From a virus: a DNA stretch of 64,000 bases. The notes under the pieces were generated by a model. The model searched no databases. It was not told the DNA's origin and saw only the letters and a list, made by a program, of their open reading frames with translations. A program made the translations under genes and the position numbers. This document shows positions 53,407 to 61,690 of this stretch, piece after piece; positions within the stretch are counted from its first letter, which is position 1, and each line of letters begins with the position of its first letter. Where the stretch lies: the IMG/VR virus record IMGVR_UViG_3300042453_005575, positions 1 to 64,000 of that record; one strand, given 5' to 3'.

Positions 53407-53913
53407 ATGAAAAAAGAATTAGAACTAAAATTAGTCGAGAAGTATCCAAAAATATTAGCTGACTATGGTGGTGATAAAATGCTTACGTGCATGCACTGGG
53501 GGGTAGAGTGCGGCGACGGTTGGTATGAGCTATTAGATAAAGGAATGGAGAAAATTCAGCATATATGTGATATGACCTCGGATAACATGCAATTAAAAGC
53601 TTCACAAATTAAAGAAAAGTATGGTACTTTGCGATTCTATTATATTATAGAAAACGGGTCAGAGGTTCAAAACGAAATACTTGACGACCTAGTTGAAATA
53701 ATGGAATTGAAGTCTTCTAGAATTTGCGAAAATACAGGCAAACATGGCGAACCGTGCGTTTTTGCTGGGTGGTACAAAACATTATGCTACGCTGAAGCGA
53801 GGAAGCAAAAATACAGGGCTGTTAATGATTCCACCGAAGCATACTGGAAGACGTTGGACGCAAAACAAAACCCTGCAGAAGAAACCTCTGAAGATGAGGA
53901 AATTAAAATATAA
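53407..53913 (+). CDS. Phage protein with KYGTLRFYY motif, unknown function
   Basis: A 168-residue protein from ATG 53407; an earlier in-frame start lies inside the tRNA-Ala gene and is rejected. ECGDGWYELLDKGM, QIKEKYGTLRFYY and CENTGKHGEPCVFAGWYKTLC match a widespread phage family of unknown function, with several conserved Cys and Trp. The C-terminus is acidic. Independent small gene in the tRNA-bearing accessory region. Confidence 0.75.
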   Translation: MKKELELKLVEKYPKILADYGGDKMLTCMHWGVECGDGWYELLDKGMEKIQHICDMTSDNMQLKASQIKEKYGTLRFYYIIENGSEVQNEILDDLVEIMELKSSRICENTGKHGEPCVFAGWYKTLCYAEARKQKYRAVNDSTEAYWKTLDAKQNPAEETSEDEEIKI

Positions 53914-53947
53914 AATATTCGACGAGTAACAAAGTATTATAAAATAT

Positions 53948-54346
53948 ATGGGACTAGACATGTTTGCATATAGTGTACCTAAAAACCATGCAATTTCTCC
54001 ATTTAGTTACACCAAAGATACACAAAAAGAAATACATTATTGGAGAAAACACCCGGCTTTGCATGAGTGGATGGAAACATTATGGACAGAAAAGATGCGG
54101 GATGCTAATTATGGGTATTTGGATGCGTCATTAACGTTTAATACTTGCCCTATAGAACTGAATTCAGAAGACTTAGACCGCTTAGAAAAAGATATTAAGT
54201 GCAATAATCTTTCACATAAAAAAAGGTTTTTTTCATGTGAAAATTCTCCGGATGAAGAACGCGTTATTGACGATTTAACATTCATACATAAAGCTCGCCA
54301 AGAATTATCAGACGGAAACGCTATCTATTACGATTCTTGGTGGTGA
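53948..54346 (+). CDS. Small phage protein beginning MGLDMFAY
   Basis: A 132-residue protein with the start M-G-L-D-M-F-A-Y, the WRKHPALHEWMETLW block and a C-terminal YYDSWW. These mark a common phage family, often left unnamed. The conserved Trp and His residues suggest ligand binding, but nothing is known. TATAAA lies seven bases before the ATG. Confidence 0.75.
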   Translation: MGLDMFAYSVPKNHAISPFSYTKDTQKEIHYWRKHPALHEWMETLWTEKMRDANYGYLDASLTFNTCPIELNSEDLDRLEKDIKCNNLSHKKRFFSCENSPDEERVIDDLTFIHKARQELSDGNAIYYDSWW

Positions 54347-54401
54347 TATTAAATAAATTTTCCACCTTGATCGCCGGCATATTTACGTAGATAATATATG
54401 C

Positions 54402-55055
54402 ATGACTAACTCCGAGCTAGAAGAACATTGGAATAACAAACATCCTAAAAATCCAGTTATTTACACCGGGAGAGCTATACCTAGCAAATGTCCTACATGT
54501 AAAAGTAATACTTTACAGGATAAGGTTAGGATCGATGTAAAAACAATGCTTTCTGCGAATGACTATCAGCTTAAAAAATTAGCGGAAGTCGAACGCCTGA
54601 TTGGGGTTAGCTATGATGAAACTATATGGAACATCCAAAAATGGGTAGTCAAAAACATCAAATATGTCGGCGACGATTTAAGCCAAGGGGTATTAGAATA
54701 TTGGCAGTTTCCTTTTGAGACTTTAAACCTCAGGTTGGGTGATTGCGAAGACGGTGCTTTGCTGCTGGCAGGGTTGGCGATAAACAGCAATGTCCCGGCT
54801 TTCAGGGTTCGTATGGTGGCTGGAAATGTTCAGCCTGATGTAACGGCCCCGGAAGGCGGGCATGCTTATGTAATGTACTTACGAGAATCAGATAATCAAT
54901 GGGTTGCTATAGATTGGTGTTACTTAGAAGATTCGGCTGTGCCAGTAGCATCCAAAAAGTTATTTAACCAAAACTCTAGTTACAAAAATATTTGGTTTTC
55001 ATTTAACCAAATGTTCTCATGGTCCAAAAGAGCAGAGGAGTTCATGTCTTTTTGA
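54402..55055 (+). CDS. Transglutaminase-like cysteine protease
   Basis: A 217-residue protein. A small CPTC...-type segment (residues about 27-30) precedes a transglutaminase-like core: LGDCEDGALLLAGL (Cys about 115), GGHAYVMYL (His about 153) and WVAIDWCY (Asp about 171), the Cys-His-Asp triad in the usual order. Such domains in phages are predicted proteases or amidases; the target is unknown. The following 84 bases (55056-55139) have no gene. Confidence 0.78.
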   Translation: MTNSELEEHWNNKHPKNPVIYTGRAIPSKCPTCKSNTLQDKVRIDVKTMLSANDYQLKKLAEVERLIGVSYDETIWNIQKWVVKNIKYVGDDLSQGVLEYWQFPFETLNLRLGDCEDGALLLAGLAINSNVPAFRVRMVAGNVQPDVTAPEGGHAYVMYLRESDNQWVAIDWCYLEDSAVPVASKKLFNQNSSYKNIWFSFNQMFSWSKRAEEFMSF

Positions 55056-55139
55056 ACTAGCTGTGGGCTCACAAAGTCGGTAGAGTATAAATTCATAAAT
55101 TCGAAAGCGGAGTCTAGTTTGACTACCGGGTTCATTTTT

Positions 55140-55213
55140 GCGGGATTGTTGTAATGGTAGCGATTCTCTTTTACACGGAGAAAGTGGAGGTTCGATTCCT
55201 TCATCCCGCACCA
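55140..55213 (+). tRNA. tRNA-Val(TAC)
   Basis: Acceptor GCGGGAT/ATCCCGC with discriminator A and an encoded CCA, anticodon stem TCTCT/GGAGA with loop TTTACAC, T arm GGAGG-TTCGATT-CCTTC. Anticodon TAC reads GTA and related valine codons. Confidence 0.93.
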
Positions 55214-55218
55214 AATTT

Positions 55219-55548
55219 ATGCAAGAACAAAATAATTGTAATACAACTTTAATAGAAATACCTTTAAAAAAAGATCAAGATGACCTGTGGTTGAATAAAA
55301 GATTGCGGAATGCGGCAGTCCAAATAACATGCAAAAAATACGTAGATAAGACCGCATCTCCTAAAGAGTATGCGCAAGACAACGGGATGCACTGCCCTTT
55401 TTGCCGTAGTTATACGATGACTAGCGGAAATATAGAAATCGATGATACACAAATATTCCAAAAAATTTCCTGCCTCGAATGTGGAGAATCCTGGTGCGAT
55501 ATCTATAAACTGGCTGGGTATTATAGCCCAAAAACTGTGTGCCTATAA
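55219..55548 (+). CDS. Zinc-ribbon hypothetical protein
   Basis: A 109-residue protein from ATG 55219; the longer frame would start inside the tRNA-Val gene. CPFC (residues about 58-61) and CLEC (about 85-88) make a zinc ribbon of the kind found in nucleic-acid-binding proteins. The N-terminus is polar, with LNKRLRNAAVQI. The C-terminus GESWCDIYKLAGY is typical of phage zinc-ribbon proteins of unknown role. Confidence 0.75.
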   Translation: MQEQNNCNTTLIEIPLKKDQDDLWLNKRLRNAAVQITCKKYVDKTASPKEYAQDNGMHCPFCRSYTMTSGNIEIDDTQIFQKISCLECGESWCDIYKLAGYYSPKTVCL

Positions 55549-55574
55549 CATGGGACTAACTATTAAAACACAAC

Positions 55575-55925
55575 ATGGAATCAACTACTAAAGCACAACA
55601 AACAAATTCAACGAAAGCCGGCCAAGAAAATAATAACGGTACCTGCTTTTCCACTATATCAAAAGTGCATTATACCCTTCTGGGAGAACATCCAGAAGAT
55701 AGGATTTATGGAGATAAGGAACATATTCAGAAGCTGTACACATATATAACTTCTATAATATGTGGGCTAGCAGATAGCTTGAGGCTAACTTTATCCGGAG
55801 AAAAAATATTAATAGATTATTTGAACGATGCCCGTGACATTCTTTTCGAAGAATATCTTGAAGAGAAAAATTTAAAATATGTAGATTTAGTTTGCGAAAA
55901 TAATCATTACATACGCAATAAATAA
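55575..55925 (+). CDS. Hypothetical protein
   Basis: A 116-residue protein, not recognised. The first 25 residues are Gln/Asn/Thr-rich and disordered. The remainder is helical (HIQKLYTYITSIICGLADSL) and may form a small bundle. Spacing to the flanking genes is short, without Shine-Dalgarno. It shares the tRNA-bearing accessory region. Confidence 0.6.
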   Translation: MESTTKAQQTNSTKAGQENNNGTCFSTISKVHYTLLGEHPEDRIYGDKEHIQKLYTYITSIICGLADSLRLTLSGEKILIDYLNDARDILFEEYLEEKNLKYVDLVCENNHYIRNK

Positions 55926-55929
55926 ATAA

Positions 55930-56157
55930 ATGAAAGCAATACTCGAATTTGACCTGCCGGACGATAAACATGACCATGCATACGCCGTAGCCGGGCTTGA
56001 CGCATTAATACTTATAGACGATGTTTTGAATGAAATACGAAATAAACTTAAATATGAAGGTGGAGCGTTTAAAGAATGTGATGATGCTACGCTAGAAAAA
56101 GTAAGAGAATTTATACTGGGGCTAAAACAAGCCAGTAATATCCCTGAATTAATTTAA
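55930..56157 (+). CDS. Small phage protein of the MKAILEFDLP type
   Basis: A 75-residue protein starting M-K-A-I-L-E-F-D-L-P-D-D, followed by a helical region with EIRNKLKYEG and a final helix. This pattern is widespread in phage genomes and has no known function. Four bases after the preceding stop; the next gene starts after 18 bases. Confidence 0.72.
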   Translation: MKAILEFDLPDDKHDHAYAVAGLDALILIDDVLNEIRNKLKYEGGAFKECDDATLEKVREFILGLKQASNIPELI

Positions 56158-56175
56158 ACTATATATTTTGTCGCA

Positions 56176-57111
56176 ATGAATAAAACAAGATTAGGGTACT
56201 GTTGTATTTCTTTAGGTGAGCACTTAAGTAAATTTAGAACAATAACTTTAACCAGAGCAAAGGCCTTAGGCGCAGAAGCAAAAGACAAACCTTACAAGCT
56301 TTGGCGAAAAGAAAAGTTATTCACGATATGGCGGCATAATTTGCAGGAGTACGTGGATATTTTGCACTATAATTTACAAAATAATTTTCAGGTTTACAGA
56401 ATAAGCAGCGATTTATTTCCTCTTGCCGACCATGAGGACTTTTTGTCTATCTGGGATGATTTTTCATCAGACAAAGCTAACTTCAACCAAGCCTATCAAG
56501 CTACACAATACGTAATTTCGGCCGGATTTAGATTATGCGCTCACCCTGGACAATTCGTCTCACTCGGGAGCCCAAACGATAGAGTTAGAGAAAATTCTAT
56601 AAAAAATTTAGAGCTGCATGCAAAAATATTTGATTTGCTTGGTTTAGAGAAAACGTGGGAATCCCCGTTAAATATCCATTTAAGCAACGGGAAAGATAAT
56701 ATAAAAAATTTAAAATATTTTCAAAGCTCTATAGAAAAATTAAGCGAGTCCGCGCGATCAAGATTGATTTTTGAAAATGAAGATAAATCTTTTTGGGTTT
56801 GGCAGAACATACGTAAATATTTTGAAAATTTTCCTGTGACTTTAGATTTTCATCATAGAGCTATAAATAATCTTGGCGAGCAAGAGAAAGAGGCGTTTGA
56901 CGCTTGTAAAAGCTCTTGGGGAAAATTTCGACCATTAATGCATATCTCAGAAGGGAAAACCGGAAAAATGGATAGAACTCATCATGACTGGGTAGAGACC
57001 TTGCCGGAATGTATTTTATCTGATGGTGGAGTTGACCTGGAAATAGAGGCTAAGAAAAAAGACTTGTCTGTTTTTAAACTGCGGAAAAAATATGCAATGT
57101 TAGTTATTTGA
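56176..57111 (+). CDS. uvdE: UV-damage endonuclease (UvdE)
   Basis: A 311-residue TIM-barrel endonuclease. Motifs in order: RLGYCCIS (residues about 5-12), YRISSDLFPL (about 75-84), CAHPGQFVSLGS (about 118-129), NIHLSNG, LIFENEDKS, LDFHHR and HISEGK, ending with DLEIEAKKKDL. These supply the three-metal site of UVDE. It nicks DNA 5' of UV photoproducts without needing photolyase or UvrABC. It gives the phage its own repair of UV damage, in line with a surface-water or light-exposed niche, though that is inference. Confidence 0.88.
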   Translation: MNKTRLGYCCISLGEHLSKFRTITLTRAKALGAEAKDKPYKLWRKEKLFTIWRHNLQEYVDILHYNLQNNFQVYRISSDLFPLADHEDFLSIWDDFSSDKANFNQAYQATQYVISAGFRLCAHPGQFVSLGSPNDRVRENSIKNLELHAKIFDLLGLEKTWESPLNIHLSNGKDNIKNLKYFQSSIEKLSESARSRLIFENEDKSFWVWQNIRKYFENFPVTLDFHHRAINNLGEQEKEAFDACKSSWGKFRPLMHISEGKTGKMDRTHHDWVETLPECILSDGGVDLEIEAKKKDLSVFKLRKKYAMLVI

Positions 57112-57116
57112 ATTGG

Positions 57117-57344
57117 ATGCAAAGAGTGTACATAAATTTTAACTGGTTAGCTAAAAAATATGGAGGATTATATATAGGTTTACGTGCAAATTTTCCTACC
57201 TATATTTTATACAGTAATCAAAGAATATATAAAACACGTATTATAAGTATTGGGCTGCTATTTTTTCAAATATCTGTACGTATTCGAGGAAAAAGGGGAA
57301 GAACCATAACACAAAATATACCGTGCTGGAAAAATGAAAGCTAA
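57117..57344 (+). CDS. Possible small basic protein with a hydrophobic segment
   Basis: A 75-residue frame from ATG 57117, five bases after UvdE (a TTG at 57108 also lies in frame). It has a hydrophobic stretch IISIGLLFFQISV (residues about 46-58), with basic residues on both sides, so one membrane segment is possible. It overlaps the next gene by 11 bases. No family is recognised. Confidence 0.5.
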   Translation: MQRVYINFNWLAKKYGGLYIGLRANFPTYILYSNQRIYKTRIISIGLLFFQISVRIRGKRGRTITQNIPCWKNES

Positions 57345-57945
57345 ATTCCAAAATATAACTATAACTAAAGAGTTTTTAGATCAAAATCAAACTGCTTTCT
57401 ATGTATATAGCGATAACGGGCAAAAAACAGCTACTCCGGAAGATGCGCAATTTAGAGGATATCCTAGAGCAATTGGGTTTGTGACAAGAAAGATGTGGCA
57501 AATAATACCTTCATCATTTTTTAGACCTGAAGAGTACATAAAACCTTTTTTTGACCAACTGAAGCAGTTGCGTCAGTATATCCAGAGTAACCCAGGCCAT
57601 ACGTTCTATATATCAAAATTAGGTTATTCTACCGATAATTATTATTATATCTGGGAAAAAATAATTGGGCATAATTTGATAGATGATTTGGCTGAATTTG
57701 AAAACGTGATATTTTGCTGGGAAAATACCCTCGAACCCCAGGCTGTTTCTTCACCCACGAATGAACTCGCTAATAATGATAAAGATGATAAAATACGTGA
57801 ATTAGAACTAAAATTGGATGAAGCTTATGCTGTTATAGATGCGCAGCGAGATGAATTCACGAGAAATCTAGAAGAAGTGGAAAACAGCGTTGACTCAAGC
57901 TACCGTAGTGTTAGATATTATTCAAAGTCTGATGATCTAGAATAA
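57334..57945 (+). CDS. A1S_2505-like phage protein with coiled-coil tail
   Basis: A 203-residue protein. The first 130 residues (AFYVYSDNGQKTATPEDAQFRGYPRAIG shortened here as two conserved blocks near residues 21 and 40) and HTFYISKLGYSTDNYYYIWEKI resemble the A1S_2505-type phage family, whose function is unknown. Residues about 150-190 form a Glu/Asp/Lys coiled coil. It is followed four bases later by the hydroxylase-like gene. Confidence 0.6.
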   Translation: MKAKFQNITITKEFLDQNQTAFYVYSDNGQKTATPEDAQFRGYPRAIGFVTRKMWQIIPSSFFRPEEYIKPFFDQLKQLRQYIQSNPGHTFYISKLGYSTDNYYYIWEKIIGHNLIDDLAEFENVIFCWENTLEPQAVSSPTNELANNDKDDKIRELELKLDEAYAVIDAQRDEFTRNLEEVENSVDSSYRSVRYYSKSDDLE

Positions 57946-57949
57946 AGTT

Positions 57950-58513
57950 ATGCAGAATATCAAAAAAATATTAAATGATCAAATTATTGCCGGTAGGCTG
58001 CTCGAAGAAATTAAAATAAACGAACGGTTCACTAGCCACAGCTGGAAATTGATTGATTTACCTCAAAAAGAAACAGCAGGTAAAAATAGATTAGAAGGCA
58101 TACAACTGGTAAGTGCAAATTTTAAACAAACCGAGGGCAGCTACGCAAAAAATTCATATTTATCGACTCATTACCCTTATTCGGAAGAAATATTGAGTTT
58201 GTTTGAATCACTATGCTGCGGTCCAGTAGTTAACGCTGCTTTTATAAGATTAACACAGGGAGACGCGCTTTTACCTCATAAAGATAATGATTGTTTCTTG
58301 CCTGACTCTGACTTTCATTTCCATCACGACCACTATCATTTTATGGTAAGAGGAAAAATAGAGCTTTCGGTGGAAACAGAGGTTTTTACTGTTGTAACAG
58401 GGGACTTTATTTTTTTTAAAAATGAGCTGTTGCACAGTTTTAAAAATCTAGAAACCTCGGACAGCTTAATACTTGTTCTAGATGTCAGAACACCCGAAAA
58501 ATATAGGAACTGA
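57950..58513 (+). CDS. Aspartyl/asparaginyl beta-hydroxylase-like dioxygenase
   Basis: A 187-residue protein with a 2-oxoglutarate/Fe(II) cupin pattern: ALLPHKDND (His and Asp ligands, residues about 104-112), HYHFMVRGKIELSV (about 127-140), GDFIFFKNELLHSFKN (second His at about 163) and LILVLDVRTP. The spacing matches the Asp/Asn beta-hydroxylase family. It might hydroxylate a protein or small molecule; the substrate is unknown. It ends where a structured gene-free region begins. Confidence 0.7.
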   Translation: MQNIKKILNDQIIAGRLLEEIKINERFTSHSWKLIDLPQKETAGKNRLEGIQLVSANFKQTEGSYAKNSYLSTHYPYSEEILSLFESLCCGPVVNAAFIRLTQGDALLPHKDNDCFLPDSDFHFHHDHYHFMVRGKIELSVETEVFTVVTGDFIFFKNELLHSFKNLETSDSLILVLDVRTPEKYRN

Positions 58514-58544
58514 CACATCCATTCGTATATGATAAAATTATTTT

Positions 58545-58840
58545 TTTCGGTAGTAGAGTGTTCCGAAATAAGTAGTCTCTTTTTGCCTGTTAGTGTGTTA
58601 GAAGAGATTATGAAGCCGGTCGAGTTAAGCTACGATAAAACTACGACACCGAGCATTATATAAACACAGGCTTTGGACGGCGTTTTAGCCTTTTTGGGCT
58701 GGAACTCGTTAAGGAAGGGGACAATTTCCGGAGCAAACCCCCTTCGAACACTAACAATAATGTGGGCTGGTTCCCGATGACCCAGTGAGTCGGATATTTC
58801 CGACCGAAAACAAAATCGGAGGCACTTAAGCTTTTTAAAC
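58545..58840 (+). ncRNA. Third structured RNA candidate (or long 5' leader)
   Basis: The 340-base gap before the gene at 58856 is GC-richer than its neighbours and folds. GTTAGTGT (58589-58596) pairs over distance with ACACTAAC (58748-58755). AGCC-TTTTT-GGGCT lies within. Downstream, TGGG/CCCA (58763-58766 with 58781-58784) and GTCGGA/TCCGAC (58789-58794 with 58799-58804) form further hairpins. No tRNA or known riboswitch was recognised. It may be an independent RNA or a regulatory leader. Confidence 0.42.
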
Positions 58841-58855
58841 CTAAAAATTAAAATT

Positions 58856-59077
58856 ATGCCCAAACTCACTCTTAAAAAATTTCGAGAAATGACTGAAAAT
58901 CTTTCTGAAAACACTCTTTTGGCTTACCATAGTTTTGACAAAGGCCTTTGCTTGACTAGCTATCGTGTAGAAGATTTTTGGCTTTTCCCTAAAGACCATC
59001 CTAACAAAACTTTAATTGTGCTGAACCCTGCCTCAGATTATGACACTCGAGCTTCTCGAAAGGTTGAAGAAAAGTAA
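58856..59077 (+). CDS. Small hypothetical protein behind the structured leader
   Basis: A 73-residue protein, KLTLKKFREMTENLSENTLLAYHSF at the start and FWLFPKDHPNKTLIVLNP in the middle. It is not recognised. It follows the structured region at 58545-58840 by 15 bases, so that region could control it. It is the last gene before the cluster of four tRNAs. Confidence 0.6.
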   Translation: MPKLTLKKFREMTENLSENTLLAYHSFDKGLCLTSYRVEDFWLFPKDHPNKTLIVLNPASDYDTRASRKVEEK

Positions 59078-59150
59078 TTGCACGGTGTTTAAAACTATGC
59101 TATAGATAAAATATGGCCAGCACTAAATTTAACCTTTTGTACTTTATCTA

Positions 59151-59221
59151 GCGAAATTAGTTTAATGGTAGAACTGGACTCTTCCAAAGTCAGGACGAGG
59201 GTTCGATTCCCTCATTTCGCA
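59151..59221 (+). tRNA. tRNA-Gly(TCC)
   Basis: Acceptor GCGAAAT/ATTTCGC, discriminator A, anticodon loop CTTCCAA, T arm with GTTCGATTCC. CCA is not encoded. First of four tRNAs in 365 bases; the next begins two bases later. Confidence 0.94.
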
Positions 59222-59223
59222 GT

Positions 59224-59298
59224 GCCGGTGTAGCTCAGTGGTAGAGCGTCGGTTTTGTAAACCGTTGGTCGTCGGTTCGAATCCGACCGCTGGCTCCA
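59224..59298 (+). tRNA. tRNA-Thr(TGT)
   Basis: Acceptor GCCGGTG/CGCTGGC (two G.U), discriminator T, encoded CCA, D arm GCTCAGTGGTAGAGC, anticodon loop TTTGTAA, T arm with GTTCGAATCC. The anticodon reads ACA-type threonine codons. Confidence 0.94.
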
Positions 59299-59306
59299 TT
59301 TATACT

Positions 59307-59378
59307 TTGCTCGTGGTGTAGCGGCTAGCATTACTCCTTGTGACGGAGTCGGGGCGGGTTCAAATCCCGTCGAGCAAC
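59307..59378 (+). tRNA. tRNA-His(GTG)
   Basis: Acceptor TTGCTCG/CGAGCAA with discriminator C, which is typical for histidine. Anticodon stem ACTCC/GGAGT with loop TTGTGAC, T arm GCGGG-TTCAAAT-CCCGT. The base before position 1 is T, not the G-1 expected for tRNA-His, so G-1 may be added after transcription. CCA is not encoded. Confidence 0.93.
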
Positions 59379-59443
59379 TTTATCAAATTAAATTTTAAAG
59401 AGCATACACCAAAAAAGCAGCCTGATTTTGTGAAGAGCTGTAT

Positions 59444-59515
59444 GTCCTCGTAGTGTAACGGTTAGCACAGCAGGTTTTCATCCTGCTAGTCGGAGTTCGA
59501 GTCTCCGCGAGGATG
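59444..59515 (+). tRNA. tRNA-Glu(TTC)
   Basis: Acceptor GTCCTCG/CGAGGAT, discriminator G as in bacterial tRNA-Glu, anticodon stem GCAGG/CCTGC with loop TTTTCAT, T arm CGGAG-TTCGAGT-CTCCG. CCA is not encoded. A 65-base spacer after tRNA-His holds nothing recognised. Confidence 0.94.
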
Positions 59516-59564
59516 CGTTGTTCTTGTTGATCATTTCTATAAATAGCTTATAGTATCTTTTTAC

Positions 59565-60140
59565 ATGAAACTTCTATCTACAGAACCTTTCGGGAAGATA
59601 TATTTAAAAAATAAATATTTCGACTCTCCTGAAATAATTGATGCTTTGGTGTCAATAACTAGAAATGCTTTCTTTCCTCCTGAAAGAAAGCCGTACATAA
59701 CTAAAAAAGGAAGAACTGCGCAGTGGGCGTTTGATTTCAGAGTAGCTCTTTTTGAGCAGACCACGCGGGTATTCATGCCTCATCTAGCTAGATACCTAAG
59801 CGAACAAAACTACAGTACAATTGGTGTTAGAGGCTACGGAGCTTTCCCATTTATAGGATTATTACAATACCCTGGGATAAATAATATACTGGTTGTAAGA
59901 GAAAAAAGAAAACCTTACGCATTTCTCAAAGACATAGAGGGTGATGCAGACATTAATTCCCCAGTTTGTTTGCTAGAAGACCTCGTTAACAGCGGTAAAA
60001 GTTTAATGGTGGCCCACCAAATATTCGCTAGAAATAAATATAACGTAAACAAATATGTTTCTTTTCTTAATTTTGGTTGGAACACAAATAAGAAGTTGAA
60101 CGTAAGTTTATTAGATACTATTTTAGAACTGCACAGATAA
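59565..60140 (+). CDS. Phosphoribosyltransferase-like protein
   Basis: A 191-residue protein. VCLLEDLVNSGKSL (residues about 134-147) is a PRPP-binding motif, hydrophobic residues then Glu-Asp and the Ser-Gly-Lys-Ser loop. The TIGVRGYGAFPFIGLL segment (about 86-101) fits the preceding substrate loop of type I phosphoribosyltransferases of the orotate group. It may salvage a base or modify a nucleotide. It is seven bases upstream of the MEMO/LigB-like gene, suggesting a joint pathway. Confidence 0.78.
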   Translation: MKLLSTEPFGKIYLKNKYFDSPEIIDALVSITRNAFFPPERKPYITKKGRTAQWAFDFRVALFEQTTRVFMPHLARYLSEQNYSTIGVRGYGAFPFIGLLQYPGINNILVVREKRKPYAFLKDIEGDADINSPVCLLEDLVNSGKSLMVAHQIFARNKYNVNKYVSFLNFGWNTNKKLNVSLLDTILELHR

Positions 60141-60147
60141 TAACACT

Positions 60148-60921
60148 ATGCCCGTTAAAACAATATGCGTGGTGCCTCATGGAGGTATTCTTATCAATGG
60201 TAGGGCGAATACAAAAAAAACTATAAAAGGGTTTGAATGCGTGGCTAAGAAACTAAGTAAGAAAAATATATCTCATCTTTTTATAGTAGACCCTCACGAT
60301 ATCATACACAGGCAAAAGTTTATGTGTTTTCTTTCATCTGTGTATAGTGAAGAAAAACCTGAGAGCAGAAATAAAATAGATCGTATATATATGGGTAGTG
60401 CTGCGCTTAATCTAGCGCTTTTATCTATAAAATCTAACTATATATCGCATAAAGTAGAAATAAACCACAATATAAAATGGGGGTCTTCTGTTCCTCTTTA
60501 CTTTTTATCAGGGAAAAACAGAAGCATTACAGTAGCCTCCATAGACCGAAAGATCCCCACAAACGATATACGAAAAGCTGGTTGCGAAATATTCGAATTA
60601 TTGAATAACCGGCAAGAAAATATTGCTATAGTGTTATCTTGCGATTTATCACACAGCCATTCTACCGAAAATCTTGATTTTCCTTACCACTGTAATTCAA
60701 AAATTTACGATGACCATGTTTATAATACTGTAAACATGCAAAAAATAGAAAATTATAATGATATACCTGACATTATTATTGAAACAGCTCGGACTGATGC
60801 TCACGCGCAGCTAACTATGCTCGCAGGAATATGCACTAAATATAGCTATTGCTCGAAAGTTTTTTCGTATGAAATTCCATCATACTATGGAATGCTCACA
60901 GGAATTATTGAATTAGAATAA
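60148..60921 (+). CDS. MEMO/LigB-like (class III extradiol dioxygenase fold) protein
   Basis: A 257-residue protein with VVPHGGILI (residues about 8-16), VDPHDIIH (about 47-54), VLSCDLSHSH (about 162-171) and a C-terminal SYYGMLTGIIE. These are the metal-site His positions and layout of the MEMO1/LigB superfamily, which includes iron dioxygenases and proteins of unknown catalysis. Its pairing with a phosphoribosyltransferase is unusual. No membrane or signal segment is seen. Confidence 0.72.
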   Translation: MPVKTICVVPHGGILINGRANTKKTIKGFECVAKKLSKKNISHLFIVDPHDIIHRQKFMCFLSSVYSEEKPESRNKIDRIYMGSAALNLALLSIKSNYISHKVEINHNIKWGSSVPLYFLSGKNRSITVASIDRKIPTNDIRKAGCEIFELLNNRQENIAIVLSCDLSHSHSTENLDFPYHCNSKIYDDHVYNTVNMQKIENYNDIPDIIIETARTDAHAQLTMLAGICTKYSYCSKVFSYEIPSYYGMLTGIIELE

Positions 60922-60924
60922 AAA

Positions 60925-61122
60925 ATGCATTGTTTAGACAAAATTAAAACTTATGCGGTGAGAGTTGAACATAATGGAAAAATTTACGAGGGAACTGTTT
61001 GGAAATACCCGAGCAGCAGTAAATTTTATAGCTGGGCATTTGTAGACCCCAAAGGCGACTACCCTGAAAAAACAACAGAACATGAAATTGTGGAATATCT
61101 TCAAAAAAATTGGAAAGTCTAA
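60925..61122 (+). CDS. Small hypothetical protein
   Basis: A 65-residue protein with a beta-rich start (YAVRVEHNGKIYEGTVWKYP) and a C-terminal helix. Unknown family. It starts three bases after the LigB-like stop and overlaps the next gene by 41 bases, longer than usual, so either start could be revised. Confidence 0.55.
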   Translation: MHCLDKIKTYAVRVEHNGKIYEGTVWKYPSSSKFYSWAFVDPKGDYPEKTTEHEIVEYLQKNWKV

Positions 61123-61381
61123 GACATATAGAATAGAAATCACGCAAGGTTGTGTTTATTTTCAAATGAAAATAAACGAAACTTTTATTGATGAGCTTAA
61201 TGAAAAAGAACAGTCTGAACTAGTTGATTATCTACTTATAAAATTAAAAGAATCTTATTCGCGGGGTGAAATAACTTTGCAGCGACTAATTGAAAATTTT
61301 GACTACGACGACTATCAATATGATTCTGTGCCGTGCGATCAGTGCGGTGACACAGTGTCTACTACAATTTGGAATATATGA
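61082..61381 (+). CDS. Small protein ending in a CDQC zinc-knuckle-like motif
   Basis: A 99-residue protein. A helix (NEKEQSELVDYLLIKLKESY) leads to an acidic segment and the C-terminus PCDQCGDTVSTTIWNI, a tail that recurs in phage proteins (C-x-x-C-G-D). With only two Cys it might bind metal as a dimer. Function is unknown. The first residues overlap the previous gene. Confidence 0.65.
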   Translation: MKLWNIFKKIGKSKTYRIEITQGCVYFQMKINETFIDELNEKEQSELVDYLLIKLKESYSRGEITLQRLIENFDYDDYQYDSVPCDQCGDTVSTTIWNI

Positions 61382-61390
61382 ATATTACTT

Positions 61391-61690
61391 ATGACTTATG
61401 AGACATTTGAAAAAATAATTACGTCTTTACAAGATGGATCAAGCAAATACGATACACTGCATAGCCTAGGAATTGATTTACTGGCGTATGATGAACCTTA
61501 TCAAAATACTATATCCATTCTTATAGCTGAAGTTTTTGGCGAAACCGGTGCGGATTGGATTAATTGGTATTTGTACGAAAAATTCCCGCCAGGGTCTAAA
61601 GAACCGCTTAAAGCTTGGGACGAAAACAATAACGAAATTTGTTATGATGTTAAGTCTCTATGGGAGGTAATAAAAGATGCTCAATCTTGA
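61391..61690 (+). CDS. Small acidic phage protein
   Basis: A 99-residue acidic protein with FEKIITSLQDGSSKYDTLHSLGIDLL and ADWINWYLYEKFPP. The pattern, including the LYDLGIDL-type helix and W-x-W-aromatic segment, is common in phage genomes, with no known role. It overlaps the next gene by 14 bases. Confidence 0.68.
   Translation: MTYETFEKIITSLQDGSSKYDTLHSLGIDLLAYDEPYQNTISILIAEVFGETGADWINWYLYEKFPPGSKEPLKAWDENNNEICYDVKSLWEVIKDAQS

Noticed and set aside
55056-55139. tRNA-like segment upstream of tRNA-Val
   Set aside because: A D-arm-like GCTCAC...GGTAGAGT is visible, but no consistent anticodon or T stem and no matching acceptor. At most a decayed tRNA.
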